64,000 nucleotides of DNA from Temnothorax longispinosus. Taxonomy: Eukaryota; Arthropoda; Insecta; Hymenoptera; Formicidae. Position numbers and translations under genes: made by a program. The first letter of the stretch is position 1. Each line of letters opens with the position of its first letter. The stretch covers positions 19,201,447 to 19,265,446 of the forward strand of contig NC_092364.1 of the NCBI RefSeq assembly GCF_030848805.1. The letters run 5' to 3'. The notes under the pieces are model-generated. The model searched no databases. It was not told the origin of the DNA and saw nothing but the letters and a program-made list of their open reading frames with translations. This document shows, piece by piece, positions 25,401 to 38,700 of this stretch.

Positions 25401-28400
25401 ACCATTAAACAAGCGAACGGGAATATATCTCAGGCGTGTATATTCTACACTTCAAAGCATGCACGACCCATAGAGAGGCGGGACAGGTCGTTTGGTGAGT
25501 CGTCGCGAGAATAAATGATCTCCGCGGGTCGAATCCGAGTTGCGGATGAAGGCGCAACCCGCTATCGTCCCCTCTTTCCTCAGCCTCAGCAGACTCGAAG
25601 CGACTTTACCGAGCGTTCGTTCGTGGAGAAATACGACGAATAATAAGAATGCCATTGATTAAAAAATTAAACGAAGCCCCTATAAATACGCGCCAGGAGA
25701 ACGGCAAGAATGGCGCCGAGAGAAAGAGCGGAAAGAGAAAAAAAAGGATTGTGCGAAACGTGCGGAGCAAAGAGAGGCGGAAGAAGGAACGGTTAATTTG
25801 TTGTGCATCAGCAGCACCAGCAGCTACGAAGACAAGCTACAGAGAGAGGTACCGGGGCCATACTAAGAAAATAACTAGAGATAATTACGCGCATAAATCA
25901 GAGTGTTAATATTCGGGGGCGTAGGTAGGAGGCGCAGGTAGATATATTCGCCTATAGGTAGGCAGGACTCGTGGATGTATACAGGAGGAAAAGGAGTAAG
26001 GGGGCGAGAGGTCGGACGAGAGGAGACAGCGAAAGACGGAGAGGGTATGAGCGAAATAATGCCAACTTCGGATCGGTAGATCATTCGTGGCCGTTGGATA
26101 CGCCTCCTTGTTAGCCTGGGTTTACTTAGTCCTTCGACGCTCCTACGACGTGCGTTACGCCCGCTAATAGCCCACCGGTAACGAACTACCGTCGACCTTT
26201 TTTGAGGACCTTTTAAGCGAAAACGCGTTTCTCTCCTCTCGCGCTGCCTCTTATCGATCATGGCCGTCATCGCGAGAAAGGATCGCCCCGTGGAGTCGCC
26301 TCTGAAAGCGAATTCCTTCCCACGTTTGCCGCGCTGCCCCGACGAAAGGCTATAACGCCACTTAAAGAGCAGTCCTCAGGGCGATATTCGTAATTTATCG
26401 GTCGCAAATGGAAGGACTCGCGCGGGTAATTCGCTCGGCTAGTACGCGCGAATTATTCCCAGTCGTCGCGTCGTCCCCGTGATTCCCGTGCCCGTTATAA
26501 TCGCTCGTCGCTCGACATTCTCGACAGGTTCGTGAGGTATCGAAATTTTTCTCGATCGACGAGGGTACACCGCGGTGGCGAGGCGAAACAAAACGAGGAA
26601 GAAAAAAAAAGGAGGTAGGGCGCACAGTGGCGTTGAAACACTCATAACAGGTGGACCGATACTCGGCACGAAGATACATCTTCGAGGTGGGCGGTCCCAC
26701 ACTCCTTAAATCAGCCCGCAGCCACCATAATATTAAGCCCACCTCCTCTCTCACGGCACGTCTCATCTCCCGCCGTTTATTTGTTTGCTTAGAGCGAGTA
26801 ATTAGAATCCGATACAAATGGTTATTATTTATCGGCATGGAGAGGCGAGCAGAGCCGACGAGAGGCCCGGTATACGAATGCACGGAACGGACGGACGGGG
26901 TATGCCTCCTGATTGCCTGGCGTTATTAAACCGGGAGATACTACGAGATAAATACACGGAGGCCAAACCCGCAAACACCGGCCACTATATAATGTTGCCG
27001 GCGATCCTTACTAACAGCTTTCATTCGCGAGCGACGCAGAACTCAATTATTATAGCTATGTCCTCCGCGAACGCTGCACTATTAATAATTCGTTACGTTT
27101 TACAAACGTCTAACGTCGTTTGATAAAATCAAACTTTTTCAACTTTATTCAACTTATTGGTATTTTTGGAGGTTAATTTAAGACTGATATGTCAAAATCT
27201 GTTTAATTTTTGGGAAGTAAAAAATTAAGTGAACGCAAAATAAAAAAAGTTTCACGAGCGCTATCGGCGATAGTTGCAGCTGTCGAAGCATAGAAGCGGG
27301 TTCATGGAAATAAACGTAATGAGGTTCCCGATCGAACAGGGGCCAGCCGCGCGCGCGTCACGTCAGACCGATGCACCCGTCCTGCATTTCCGAGGAACGC
27401 ACCGCGCGACTCACAGAGGCGAATCTATCGCGATGCCAGACGCGTCCGTTAATAAAGCATAATGGGCACACAGCGCCTCTCTCCCCCGATGACGACGATG
27501 TACACCTGACCCACAGAATACAATGGCCGTCTACATCGTTCGGGCACGAATCACGTAAGCCGTGTGTATTTACGGATCTCTTTAATGGGCTTTGTATAAA
27601 AAAAAAGATACATGCCGCGCCTATCGTGACCAGTAGACCATATACAGCAATGAAAGATGTAAGATGTAATAGAGATCGAATAAAAATATTTGATCTCTGT
27701 TCTTCTTTATTTCGAAACACATAAATAAACTGTTAAGTCTCATCAACTTATATAGTTTCAAAATTTCCCTTTAAAATTACAATTATTTGATACTATTAAT
27801 TGTTCGTTACACTAACAAAATCTTCGCGGATGAAATCGTTAGCCGAATATTGAATAATCGTCCGATTTATTTATTCCGACGAAGGCTCCATGGGGGATGG
27901 AGATATGCCGGGGGTAACGTTGATTAGCTCCGCTGTTGATTTAATTACCGGGAGAGTAATTGGCATGCCTACTGACGATCCCCTTCCCTTTCCCTCTCGA
28001 CACAGACACCCCCCCTGTCGCTTACTTCACTCGCTCTCCAGCACCCTATCGTCTCACACCCTCTCCAGCCCAAACTGTTGCATATTCATCGATGATAGAT
28101 TATTATTATATGTCTACGTGTCAAAGACTCGCAGTCAGGAACAATTGATCTTGGACAATATCTATTCGATACACATATCTTCGATAAAAATTTACGCGAT
28201 CAACAACGTGACAATTTGGCGAATGTTCACTTTATGTTAATCAAAATCGACCATAAGTCTCCTCGAAAAATTGCCGACGCTCGAGTCTGTTTTTTTTGCC
28301 TCTCGCTTTCCAAATATCGTAAATTGGTTCGTTCGCCTGGTTTATCGTGCGTGTTTTGTGGAGAATATGCGCAAATGAAAAAAAAAGTCAGTCAGAAAAA

Positions 28401-29691
28401 CAAACAACGACAGAGCAGTTCGTTGCCAATTTCCGCGAGTCCGAGACACGTCGTAAAAAGGGTACCGCGGACGGTTAGGTTCGTACGGTAGCGGTTATAG
28501 GCGAACGTATATCGCGGCAATGTTATCCGCAAACACGCGGGTTCGGCCAATTTATCCCAAGGGATGAGGCCAACGTGGCATGGCGATGGTGGGTGTGGGG
28601 CAACCTTGTCCAGTGGAATGAATTCAGCACGCAGCCCCTGTGCGGTCAAGCCGCCTCTACCCCTTTCGCCGACTATCTCCAACCACCGTGCAACGTCCCC
28701 ACCTTTTGACCATTTCACCCTCTCATCCCTTCCTCTTTCTCGTTCATCCGATGGCGCGCGCGCGCGTGTTAAGGTCGCTTCAGAATGTCCAGAGAAAACG
28801 ATAGAAACGAGTGATAAAAGAAACGACAAAATTGCTAAAATATCAAAATTTAATTCACGACCAACTAAATTCCTGAAAATATTATTCTGCTAATTTTTTT
28901 CGATATATCACAAGATTGCAATTAATTATTATTAATGTAAAATGTATCGGAGTTTAGTTTCAGCTGTATCTCCCCTGAAGGAGCAGACTCGTGCTGCATC
29001 CGTGGCGGTCGAAACCACTTGACAGGCGGCGATTTATAATCGATACAAGTGGTGTGAATAGCCCTTAACCCGCTACCATCCGCCACTCCTGATCCGCTCC
29101 ACATATCGCTAGCATGGTATACAACGGCCGCCTGATTGCCACGGGGGCTCTTAGATTTATTGACCTGTCAATGGCGGCGCGCGAAAACGGCGAATTTACA
29201 ACGCCGCAGGTGTTAAGTTCTGCCGTGCGTGTAATAACGGCCTGATCCCCAGGCCTACGGTAAGCCACACCGTAATTATATTTCCGAACCTCCCGCCCGC
29301 TACCTTTGTCATTATCACCCGAGGTGGCGTAGCTGTAATTCAATGAGATCCATCGTGCGACCGCGCGTGTATATTACGTGTACGATAAAGGTCCGATAAA
29401 CGACGCGCGAGTCTAGGAAATTTTAGCATGCAACGTGGCCGCTGCCAGTGCCACGAATCATACGTTCTGTTTGTACACGATGTTCCAAGATTGTCGCATT
29501 TATTTTCTGCCTATAGATATATACTAAAATTCCAAATCCGCAAAGTAGGATGACGCAAATTTCGAAAAAGAGGGCAAGATAATTTATAAGCAAATAAATA
29601 AAGCAGGGTGAGTTGCACAAAACGCTCATAAAATGATTCACAACTTGTAAATCTCATACATGGCGGAATAAAATGATATAGTTTATCCTAC
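22471..29691. other. Non-coding DNA immediately downstream of sowah exon 6
   Basis: It contains the 24.55-kb hairpin and two weak plus-strand candidates (frame ending at a GTAAGT donor at 24412; 85-codon frame 28234-28491). No ankyrin exon is seen. Confidence 0.5.
24551..24670. other. Imperfect long hairpin (pre-miRNA-like or MITE remnant)
   Basis: The stem arms 24551-24597 and 24619-24670 pair with scattered mismatches. The innermost 20 bases (TTATATTGTCGTTGCGCAG against CTGCGCGATGACAATATAA) pair almost fully around a 21-nt loop. No known miRNA seed was recognised. Confidence 0.45.
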
Positions 29692-29796
29692 CTTGAGCCT
29701 AGTGAGACGAGGTTCCTCGGCCGCGAGCTTCGCCAACGCCTGATAGTCTCCCTGCGCCGCTCTGACCAGCCACTCCCGCGATTTTCCGTCCAGTTG
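29692..29796 (-). CDS. sowah: sowah exon 6 (start of ankyrin region)
   Basis: The exon is 105 nt, 35 codons, phase 0, with acceptor GCTTTCCCGAAG and donor AAG|GTAGGA. It encodes QLDGKSREWLVRAAQGDYQA (252-271) and then LAKLAAEEPRLTRLK (272-286). The Trp and 'RAA.GDY..LA.L...EP.L' pattern is the family signature that leads directly into the first ankyrin repeat. The next exon should begin the 'DF..G.TALHWAAKHG' repeat. I looked on both strands for the reverse complement of the ALHWAA codons in 1-29691 and saw none. Confidence 0.92.
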
Positions 29797-32700
29797 CTTC
29801 GGGAAAGCATCGATCGTAGCGATTATTAGCGATTAATGGGCACGAGGGATCGCCGGGATCGATCAGCAGCACGCGGAAGATCGAGCGGGCCGTTCGATCG
29901 AGAGCGAGCGAATTTTAATTAAGATCCCCGGCCACGATCTGGCGTGCATTTATCAGGGGCCGGCGATGCACGTCCGACCAGGGAAGAGAATTACGGCCCG
30001 TGCTGCGTCGCTCTCGTCGGATTGGCGCGCGCAATAATCGCGATCTGCGGTGGGTGATGAACTTACCGAGGCAACGGAAGCGCTGTCATCCTCGTCGGCG
30101 CCCTGTGGAGAAAAGAAGAGAGGAAGGGGGTTAAAGTTGATCCCTCGAAAAATCAACATTACGCGCCACGTCACGCGGACGGTCGCGGGGCATGCAGCCG
30201 CAAGTCGCGGCGAAAACCGGTCCGCTGTATATGGCGTTGGCGTTGGTGCGCTCTCCGCAGAAAGAGCGAGAGAAAGAGAGAGAGAGAAAGAGAGAAAGTG
30301 CACTCTCGCTATATCGCGTGTGTGCCACGATGGCGAGCGCACGAAGCGGTATGGGGAACGACAGGGGGGAAGAAAATGCGTGAGCGCAGCGGGAAGCCAC
30401 CGAGCACGGGACGCGCGCTTCGGCCATCAGATTGATATACGGATCCAATAATTGATTCTCCGACGCAAGGCCTTGGAGAGGCTGGCTGGTCCGCACGCAC
30501 TTACGCAACCCCCGACCGTCGCCCGTCGTCCAAGAACAGACGTCCCATTTCGGAAACTGCCGTCCCCCGGACGGTCGGCAAACGATTCACGATCGTGATT
30601 ATCGATGGAGCATAAAAGCACACTTAAGATACTCTCGATAAAATTCTTGTCGCGCACGATGCTTCGTATCGCCTACAAAACTCTGCTTTTAACAAAGAAT
30701 CCACGCGCTGTATGATTACGTAATTCTATTTGTACGTGTTTTCATATTAATATTCTGTGTTGTGATAAATCTTAATCTTAATAATATCCTTAACAGATCT
30801 TGATAATATCCTTAAATCATACACGCGCGCGCGCGCGCGCACAGACACATACACTCGCAAACACGTGAATAAACAGTTTAACGAGAAACTCGTCGTTTAA
30901 TCGCGCTCGTACACGGCGCCGATCGCTGTGCAGTGTTCCACGTTATACTTACGACGGTATATGCACGTGGTACAGTAGGATGACGCGACGAAGGAGGTGG
31001 CGGTGGAGGAGGGAGGAGGTGAGGGCTCTCTCCTGATCCCAGGAACGCTAAACGACTACTCATCCCTGTTAAACTGTTTGTATTTTCACTCGTCACGGCC
31101 ACGTCGGTTGTTCGAGGTGCTCATATCGACACTCGACCCCGAATCGATCGTGACTCTTCATAAATTACTTCCACGGGTCGGCCGGGGCGTAAGAGATGTG
31201 CGTTTGCACTTTGGCCGAGTCATCATTAGCCGGCCACGATATATCTTTATCCATCGACAATATCGCGCGTGTCCTTAAGTGAAATCACGATTCGAAGGAC
31301 GCGCGTCGATAGAAGCGAGACGAGTATGTCCAACTGGCATTCCAACATTAATCCAATTCCCCGCCCTTATCAAAAAAGAGAGTACGTCGTGTCGTGCCTC
31401 TTCCGGAAATTCCGTCGCTTAGAAATCAGAATGATAACCACTGACCCCCCGTCGCGTCAGGTGGTGCATCGAGGTGCGTTCCCAGCTTTCGTGCACTACG
31501 TGTGCTCTCGCAAACACGTCTGTACGCGTGCGAATGCACAGATGCATGCTGATAGGACGGACTTTGTTATATGTATGTATCACAGAGGCCATGCCTCATC
31601 GGCGATGCAACAATTGTACTTGCGATAAAAAGACATTATTGCCTTATGGCAGCGGTAAATGGATGTGTGTGAATTATTTTTAATTTAATCTTTTCATGAA
31701 GCAACTGTCTTATTAATGATTATTATTAATGATAGGTATATACCTATATAAATAAAGTACACTTTCTTATCTCTCTTGTACGAAATGCATAGGGACACTT
31801 GGTAAAAGAATACATAAATATCCCCGATTATTAGAGAAGTATATAAGAATACGTAATAACTCGATTCTCTCAAAAAATTCTTCCTCATACATTTCGAGAT
31901 TAATATGCAAATTGTCGCGAAATTATGCAAGCAGCGGAAAACAAGAGAATTTTACCGAGAGCCAAAGAGATTTCGAAGAGACAAACTTGGAAGCAAACTC
32001 GAGAAAATCTTCGATCTGGATATTGAAAATCACGGACACTCGCGATCGTATGGTATTCAAATCGCAGCGAATCGCTGATTGATTTTTAAGCGATCGCGCG
32101 ATACGACTCTACCGATTTTCGATGAGATTCGGGGGCAGGGGACACTTGTTCGCTCGTATCTGGGACCTGGAGATATGTAAATGTTCTCATCCTCTCATAT
32201 GGCGCGAGGTCTCCACGAGAACGATCAGACAAACGGACCAGTCAGCGATGGCACAGTCACAATGTGCTATGAGCCATAACGGCGTGGTTATCAGATAAGC
32301 TTATAAGACCCAGGTAATCGTAATAGCATCGCAATGGCGGTTTCTCTGGCTCCATCGTGGTCGATGAACGGAGATGGGGAAGCGGTGGATAAACGATGAA
32401 CGAAGACGAGAGAAGAAACGAGTCGCCGGGCCTCTCTTCCCCATCGGCGAGTCATTGTTCGGTCGTAATTAATATTTTAATTGAGATCAGCGGGAATTAA
32501 TTAACGCAACAGGCCTGTTAAGGTCGTTCGCCTGAACCGATCAATCGTGATCGTGGCGCGCTTGTCAGGATCAAGATTTAATTCCGTCTTCTTATTCGTA
32601 ATATCTCTATCAGGACGTGCAAGACGTTATAAGCTTGATAAGAGGGTACGATTCACAAAAAGGAAATAATCGTGAGTAAATTGATTACTGCCACAGCAAA

Positions 32701-35700
32701 TGTTACTTGAAGAAAGAAGCAAGGATCCATTAATTCGTCCATTATGAATATTAACAAATCTAGCTTTACGCATTGGATGATAATTCGGATAGCTAAATAT
32801 TCTATTGTAACGGCGGAGACATATGCAGATGGACGCTCGTATATCACATTCGTAATCGGATAAAAAGCTAACGACGCGACGCATACAAGCCGCATAATCA
32901 GTTAGGATGTGATCCTAGCACGAGCGAGCGGCGAACCGAGTATCATAGAAATGGATACAAAGGGGCCATCAGCAGCCACGGTAACGAGCCAGCCCGACCT
33001 ACCCACCCCATCGTATCCCCCATTGTTATCGCTCTTCGTGGCGCATCAGCGCCGACTCAAAAACACGCTCTCCCGGCAGTTAAGCCGTGCACATTCGCGC
33101 GTCTAATTCCGCGAATGTGGCCAGCGGCAGGTACTCAACTACTCAGCAGGCATGCACGTGCTTACTCGTGCCCTCCTGTCTCTTTCTCTCCGTGTCTCCC
33201 TCTCGTTCTCTCTGTCTCTCTTTTACGCTTCCCGCGCCTCTCCCACGTCTCGAACAATAAAAGGAATACGCGGTGTAAAGCAGATAGCGAACGCGCGCTC
33301 GCTCTCTTCAGGGTGGAAACGTTTTAATAAGCAGACGTGGCCTCTCCGAGGGGGCGTATAAATATATTCGGTTGCTCTAGCGAAAGCCGTACTCTTGCAC
33401 TGCGAAAGAGTGAGAGACGTGATATGGGGAGACTATAAGGGAGACTGGGTGGTGCACCGGGGGCGGATATATCGGTGAGACGAGAAGGGTAGAGCGGGGG
33501 ACGGCGGGCGTGGTAGAACGAGAGGCAAAACATGTTGCGGCACGAGCTGCCTCGAGAGCTCCGCGGAATTAGCTTTATTATAACCTGGGGGCCATCCATA
33601 CATGCCTAACAGCGCAGGAACATTCGCCGGCCAATAAGCCAAATGCTAACCAAACATTTTCGCGACTCGGCGTATCCTACAATTCATCCCTTCCTCGCGT
33701 CTCCCTGTAGCGCCGAGAGGTCCAGCAAGGAGGATCGATCTTGATTAAAGCGAGATGTGTATTAACATGACCATCAACCGACGGTGCAAGCGTGACGACG
33801 ATTCGTCACGCTTAATGTTTCGTGATTTAACTTTAGATGAACAAGATATATCTTTCTGAGATATATGTGCGAAAAAGGAATTCTATTCTTTTATCTCAAT
33901 ATAATGTGGGGCTTAAGAAAAATTAAACACGCGGTTTATCAATCGTGATTCCGCTTAAGATACGCCGGGCTAATACAAGATGCATCGAAGAATTAGGCGC
34001 ATATTTACTGCGGTTGCAGGGAAGTCCGATCCAGCCTCTAACGACTCTCCCTCCCTCAGGAGGAACTTTTCTGGTCGCGGCAGCGCCGTGAAACGATTAG
34101 GCCCGGATTAGTCGAGCGCGCGAGATCGATTATGCGATCCTGCGGATAACATTGGCCTGATTTATTCCCCTAATGGGCGTTCGCGCATTCATTTCGAGGC
34201 CGTGCGAGGCAATTCCACGGGGCTTCGTCGGATGGCGGTGCCCGTCCTGCCGCTGACAGGAAAACTCTCGCTGGGTGATTCAGCGTTCGGTTCGGCGACG
34301 CCTCCCAACGACCACCATAATGCCTATCTACCTCGGGTATCCACCTACCTAACGCCATTTCCATCGTCCGGGATCATAATCCAAGGTTCAATCGCGAGCC
34401 GAATGAAATCGCGTCGAAATATGACGACGAGATGTTAGGAGCTAAACGGTCACGGCGGCTCAAGTACTGACCCTCTAATCGGCACCGCCGATTCTCTCAT
34501 TCGTCCAGTCTGTCGATCAGAAATCGATTGGTTTCGGTCAAATTAATGGATTTAATTTAAAAAAAAGAGGAAATGACACGAGTGCTCTGCAATTTATATG
34601 AAGTACGCAGAATACTTTGCTTTAACGGCGTTCATCGATGCTGAGCGTAACAGGCAACGCGAGATTTATACATATAATTCGACGCGTGCGTGACGCGATA
34701 AAGTAAATAAACGGATTTTAAAAAATGAGATTTATGACTAATATAGGTTCCGGCTTGAAATCGGCTGGGCGGAATTAATTTTGCGACGGCGGGATACAAG
34801 CGTCGCGTATATACGAGGGAAATTCGACAAGTCGGCGCGGAACAATTACACGATGGCGGGGAAATTAGCGATCGCGGGCGATTATTATCTCGCGTAGCGG
34901 CGTAGAGGGTGATTCATAACCCGCGCCTCGTATTTTCCGCGGACGGCACACGTCGAATTTGGTCCGGATGGGAAACACAGGCGGCATCGACACCGCACGC
35001 TCGCTCAACCGGCCCTCTTCTCCGCCGCCCCTCGCCTCTTCGTTGACAGGATTATATTCGTACGTACCCACCGTGTTCCTCGGTGTACTTCGGTCCCGCA
35101 ATACGCGTCGCGCGATCATATTCCCGTCAGCTAATAAATTTAGCGCGTTGCTCGAGCACACGAGCTGTCGCCGCGCGATTATCGTCGATTGTTCTGCTGG
35201 CAATGCTACAGTTTCGAGAGGTTCCAATGGTAAAGCGTTTCCTTTCTGAACAAAATAGCGCGATCTGGTCATTCAGATTATACATGAGATCCCGTATCTG
35301 ATACAAATTATTAATAATCTTGCGAAAAATCGCATAGAATTGTAATATTGTGAACAAGTTAGACGAGCTCGTTGATAAATGTCTGAAAAGCGTTAGGCGA
35401 TAGTGCGCTAGACGTAAAGTACGCTAGGAAGCTGTCGGGCGGAAGAAATCTTAATAGCCGATGCGTCGGCGCGATAGAGTCGTTGTGAAATTAACTTCTC
35501 GAAAAGAGTACCGTTTCACGAAATGACTGGGCGTGACGAACGCTGTGTTAATCTGCGCCGGTGTTGTGCAATAGGGCCGAGCGCGATTATATCGCAGATA
35601 TACAGTCGATATCGCGCGACCAATAAGAAAATTAAAACATGTACATTCAGATCGGAATACGTTGCTGTTCATAAAGACAACGTTTTATAAAATGAAACAT

Positions 35701-38700
35701 TTTTATATTGTTTATGAACATTGTAGAACAACTTTAGGACGTGTCAGCCAAAACAAAAATGTGAAGGGATACCTGTTCTGGACTATGCTTATTCATCGGG
35801 AACCGAAACTTCGCGACATTCAATTCAGTGAAGCGAGAGGAAGAAGCGGTTGGCGTAGCCTCTTGTATAGTCCATGATGTACTGCGATGAAGGTCGAGCT
35901 TAGCCGCCCGCGCGGTTTCGTCTCCTAACGAGTTTATCGCATCCTTTTTAACGTTATTAACACGGGCTAACGAACTGGAAGTGCCGAGTCACCCAGGTCC
36001 TATACCGAACCACATTGGAGTCACGGTGGTTCCGCCAGGTATACACACCTGTACACGCGTGTCTGATCTTTACGCGGGTGTGAGCGTGCGGGTATGTATG
36101 TGTGTGTGTGTACGTGCGTGGATGTGTGTACGCGGGCTTGTAAGTACAGGGCGAGAGGCGGGCGTTCGACGGTGCCAGTTACGTGTATAAGGTGGGATAA
36201 AGGTACGTATAGATACACAGCCTGGCCTGTCTGTGCGGCCCTGATACCCGGGTCTCTGGGCTAATTCCGAGGTGTAATCTACGGGTACCATCTCAATGGA
36301 TTAGCATATAGATAGCGAGGTAGACTGACCGCATATATGCGCACCTAGACCACGCCACAGGGGGAGGACGCGGGCATGTCCGTTTTGGTCCCGTGTCCTA
36401 CGCACGTAAGGGGGTCAAATGATGTTGCAACGACGTTCTCGTGCGATTGCTAGAAATAAACTCTAGACATATCGTGTGTCCGCATTAACGAAGTCAATTA
36501 AGACTTGTACAATCAATGGATAACAAGAGAAATTAAAATCGACGCCGAGAGAAGTTCTCTTCTGTTTTAAACATCACCAAGAAAAGTAAACCGATGAAAG
36601 TAACAATATAGTTCAGAGACGTAAACCGTCGACATATTAATTTTAAAAATATTCATTGAGTTCCTCGGATTATCTTCAAGATTTTTATTCACGCAATTCG
36701 GCCAATTCAATCTCATCTGCCACATCGACGTGGCTACAGAAAGACATGCCATCTTTCTCCGTGAGGACTTCCGTCTCGGAGATCATTGGGGGATAAGAGG
36801 CGTCATCGACGCTGACGGCAACGGACGCTGGGTTACGAGAGGGGGCGGACGGGCCCGCGGACTTGGGGCATTTCGCCCGAGGTGATTCGGTCGCGAGGTA
36901 ATTTGTGCTCACAGCGGGGCTGAGCAAACACGCGCGGCGGGGGTGCCTCGAAAAATTAAATAACTCGATGACTGGTCACATTCTCGAATGTGCGCGGCAC
37001 ATATAGCTCTCGGGACCGAACGAACGTGCATACATACATATGTACGTCGACAGTCCCGAGATGTCCGCGAAGAAGGGCGCCTCTCGGCTGAATGACGTGG
37101 CCCTCTATTGTCCCTCTTTTCCCCCTCTCTCTCGTTCTACCTTCCCGCATCGCGAACAGTGCGTCCCGGGGGAACACCGTGGGCCTTGTGCGGCCTAGGA
37201 CGATCCCAGGACTGTGCCCAGGGAGCGAGCGCCGGCCTCCCGCGGACTTATGAATACAAATAGCCGCTCACTGCGCGACTCAGATCCTTGATAAGGTACG
37301 GTCCTGGCTTACCGTACCGTCGCATAAAGTACAGACTTAGGGCCTTGCAGGGCCCATCCGATATAGGACCGTTTAACGGCAGATTATCCTCGCAACGGAG
37401 AAAGATTTGAATCGACCAGAAAGATTTCGCGAGTTGCGCGTGGATAAATTGTAAAACAAGATGATTTACAGAATTTAATTTAAATAGAACGGGCAGAAAC
37501 GATCAAATGTGTAATCGATCCTCCACGAGCGCGATATAATGCGAATCGATATTTCTAAGAAAATCGACGAGCTTGCTGTTATTTGTCTTATCGGAATGTA
37601 TTCGAATTATTCTTTTTTTTTGCAACACTATGTAGAAAATTATTATAGAGAAAAACAACCAGACAATAATACAAAAATTTCGGTCCCACGATCGGACCAC
37701 CAAGAAGGGCCCCACGACCCGGAAGGGCGGCGCCCCGTCCGCCGCTGTCATGACAGTCACAATCAGTCAGTTTTCGGTATAGTCTCCGGACTGTCACTAC
37801 GGGAGACAAGACTCCCGTGGATGAATACCGGGGTCTGCCATTCACCGGGAATGCCAGGGAACGAAGAAGGCAATCAACGAGACTGATTTAATATACGCGT
37901 GCGTCTCAAGAGGGAAAAAGAAATCTTGTTATCCGCCTCGTGATCTTTTCTCCAAGAGAAGATGCGGCAGTTGATAGATTAGCGTAAGACCAGAAGCCTA
38001 AGTTGGTATGGAAACGTGATAGACGATAGGAATTATGAGAAGACAACAAGCGACCCATTGTAAACCGCTTGCCGTTTTCCCCCGCGCCCTTTGCGTAGGC
38101 ATCTGCCCTACCTACCACATATATATTATCACATAAAGGCCTAAAGAATTCTCGCGGAAGTAAAAGCGAGGCGAGGCAAAGCGAGGCGTCGTCGCCGTTG
38201 AGCAAACAAATTTAATGCCGCGTGCATAACGACACCAATTTAAATGATAATACGCGGTGTGTGTGCCTACAAGATTAACTCGTAATAGGCCGGAATAAAT
38301 GTCGGCGGACCTGTTAGAAGTGTATCTAGTCGCCCGTTACACGGAAACAGTGGGTGCTAACTACTTCTGTAGACAAGCTTGTTTATATTGGTGCGCGCTG
38401 TGCAAGCACGAAAACTATGCATGAGTCCGTACGCACGCATCTGGCGGTAGTGCCAAGAAAATTGGGTCGCCAGAGATCACGTTTTGCTAGATCTCTCAAC
38501 GTCGTGTTATTAACGAGACCGCGGGTGAGTTATCATCGGGCGTCGGGTATCGCGCTAGCATTCGCAACCCGCAATTATCCGGTCGGTTATTAAATTTAAC
38601 CGGCGATATTTAATTATCCTCCGATGAGGTGTTGCCGTGCGTATTAAGCGCTGCACCATAATTTACTCGATTACGTGTAGAACGTTCGATAGCCGATAAT

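Noticed and set aside
25510..25535. GGGTCGAATCC as a tRNA T-loop box
   Set aside because: No A box, acceptor stem or cloverleaf could be drawn around it.
36688..36927. Minus-strand frame inside sowah intron 4 considered as an extra or alternative last exon
   Set aside because: The good acceptor (TTTGCTCAG) joins it in the wrong phase to the phase-0 exon 4 donor. No in-phase acceptor or credible donor is present, and exons 4 and 5 already join in frame.
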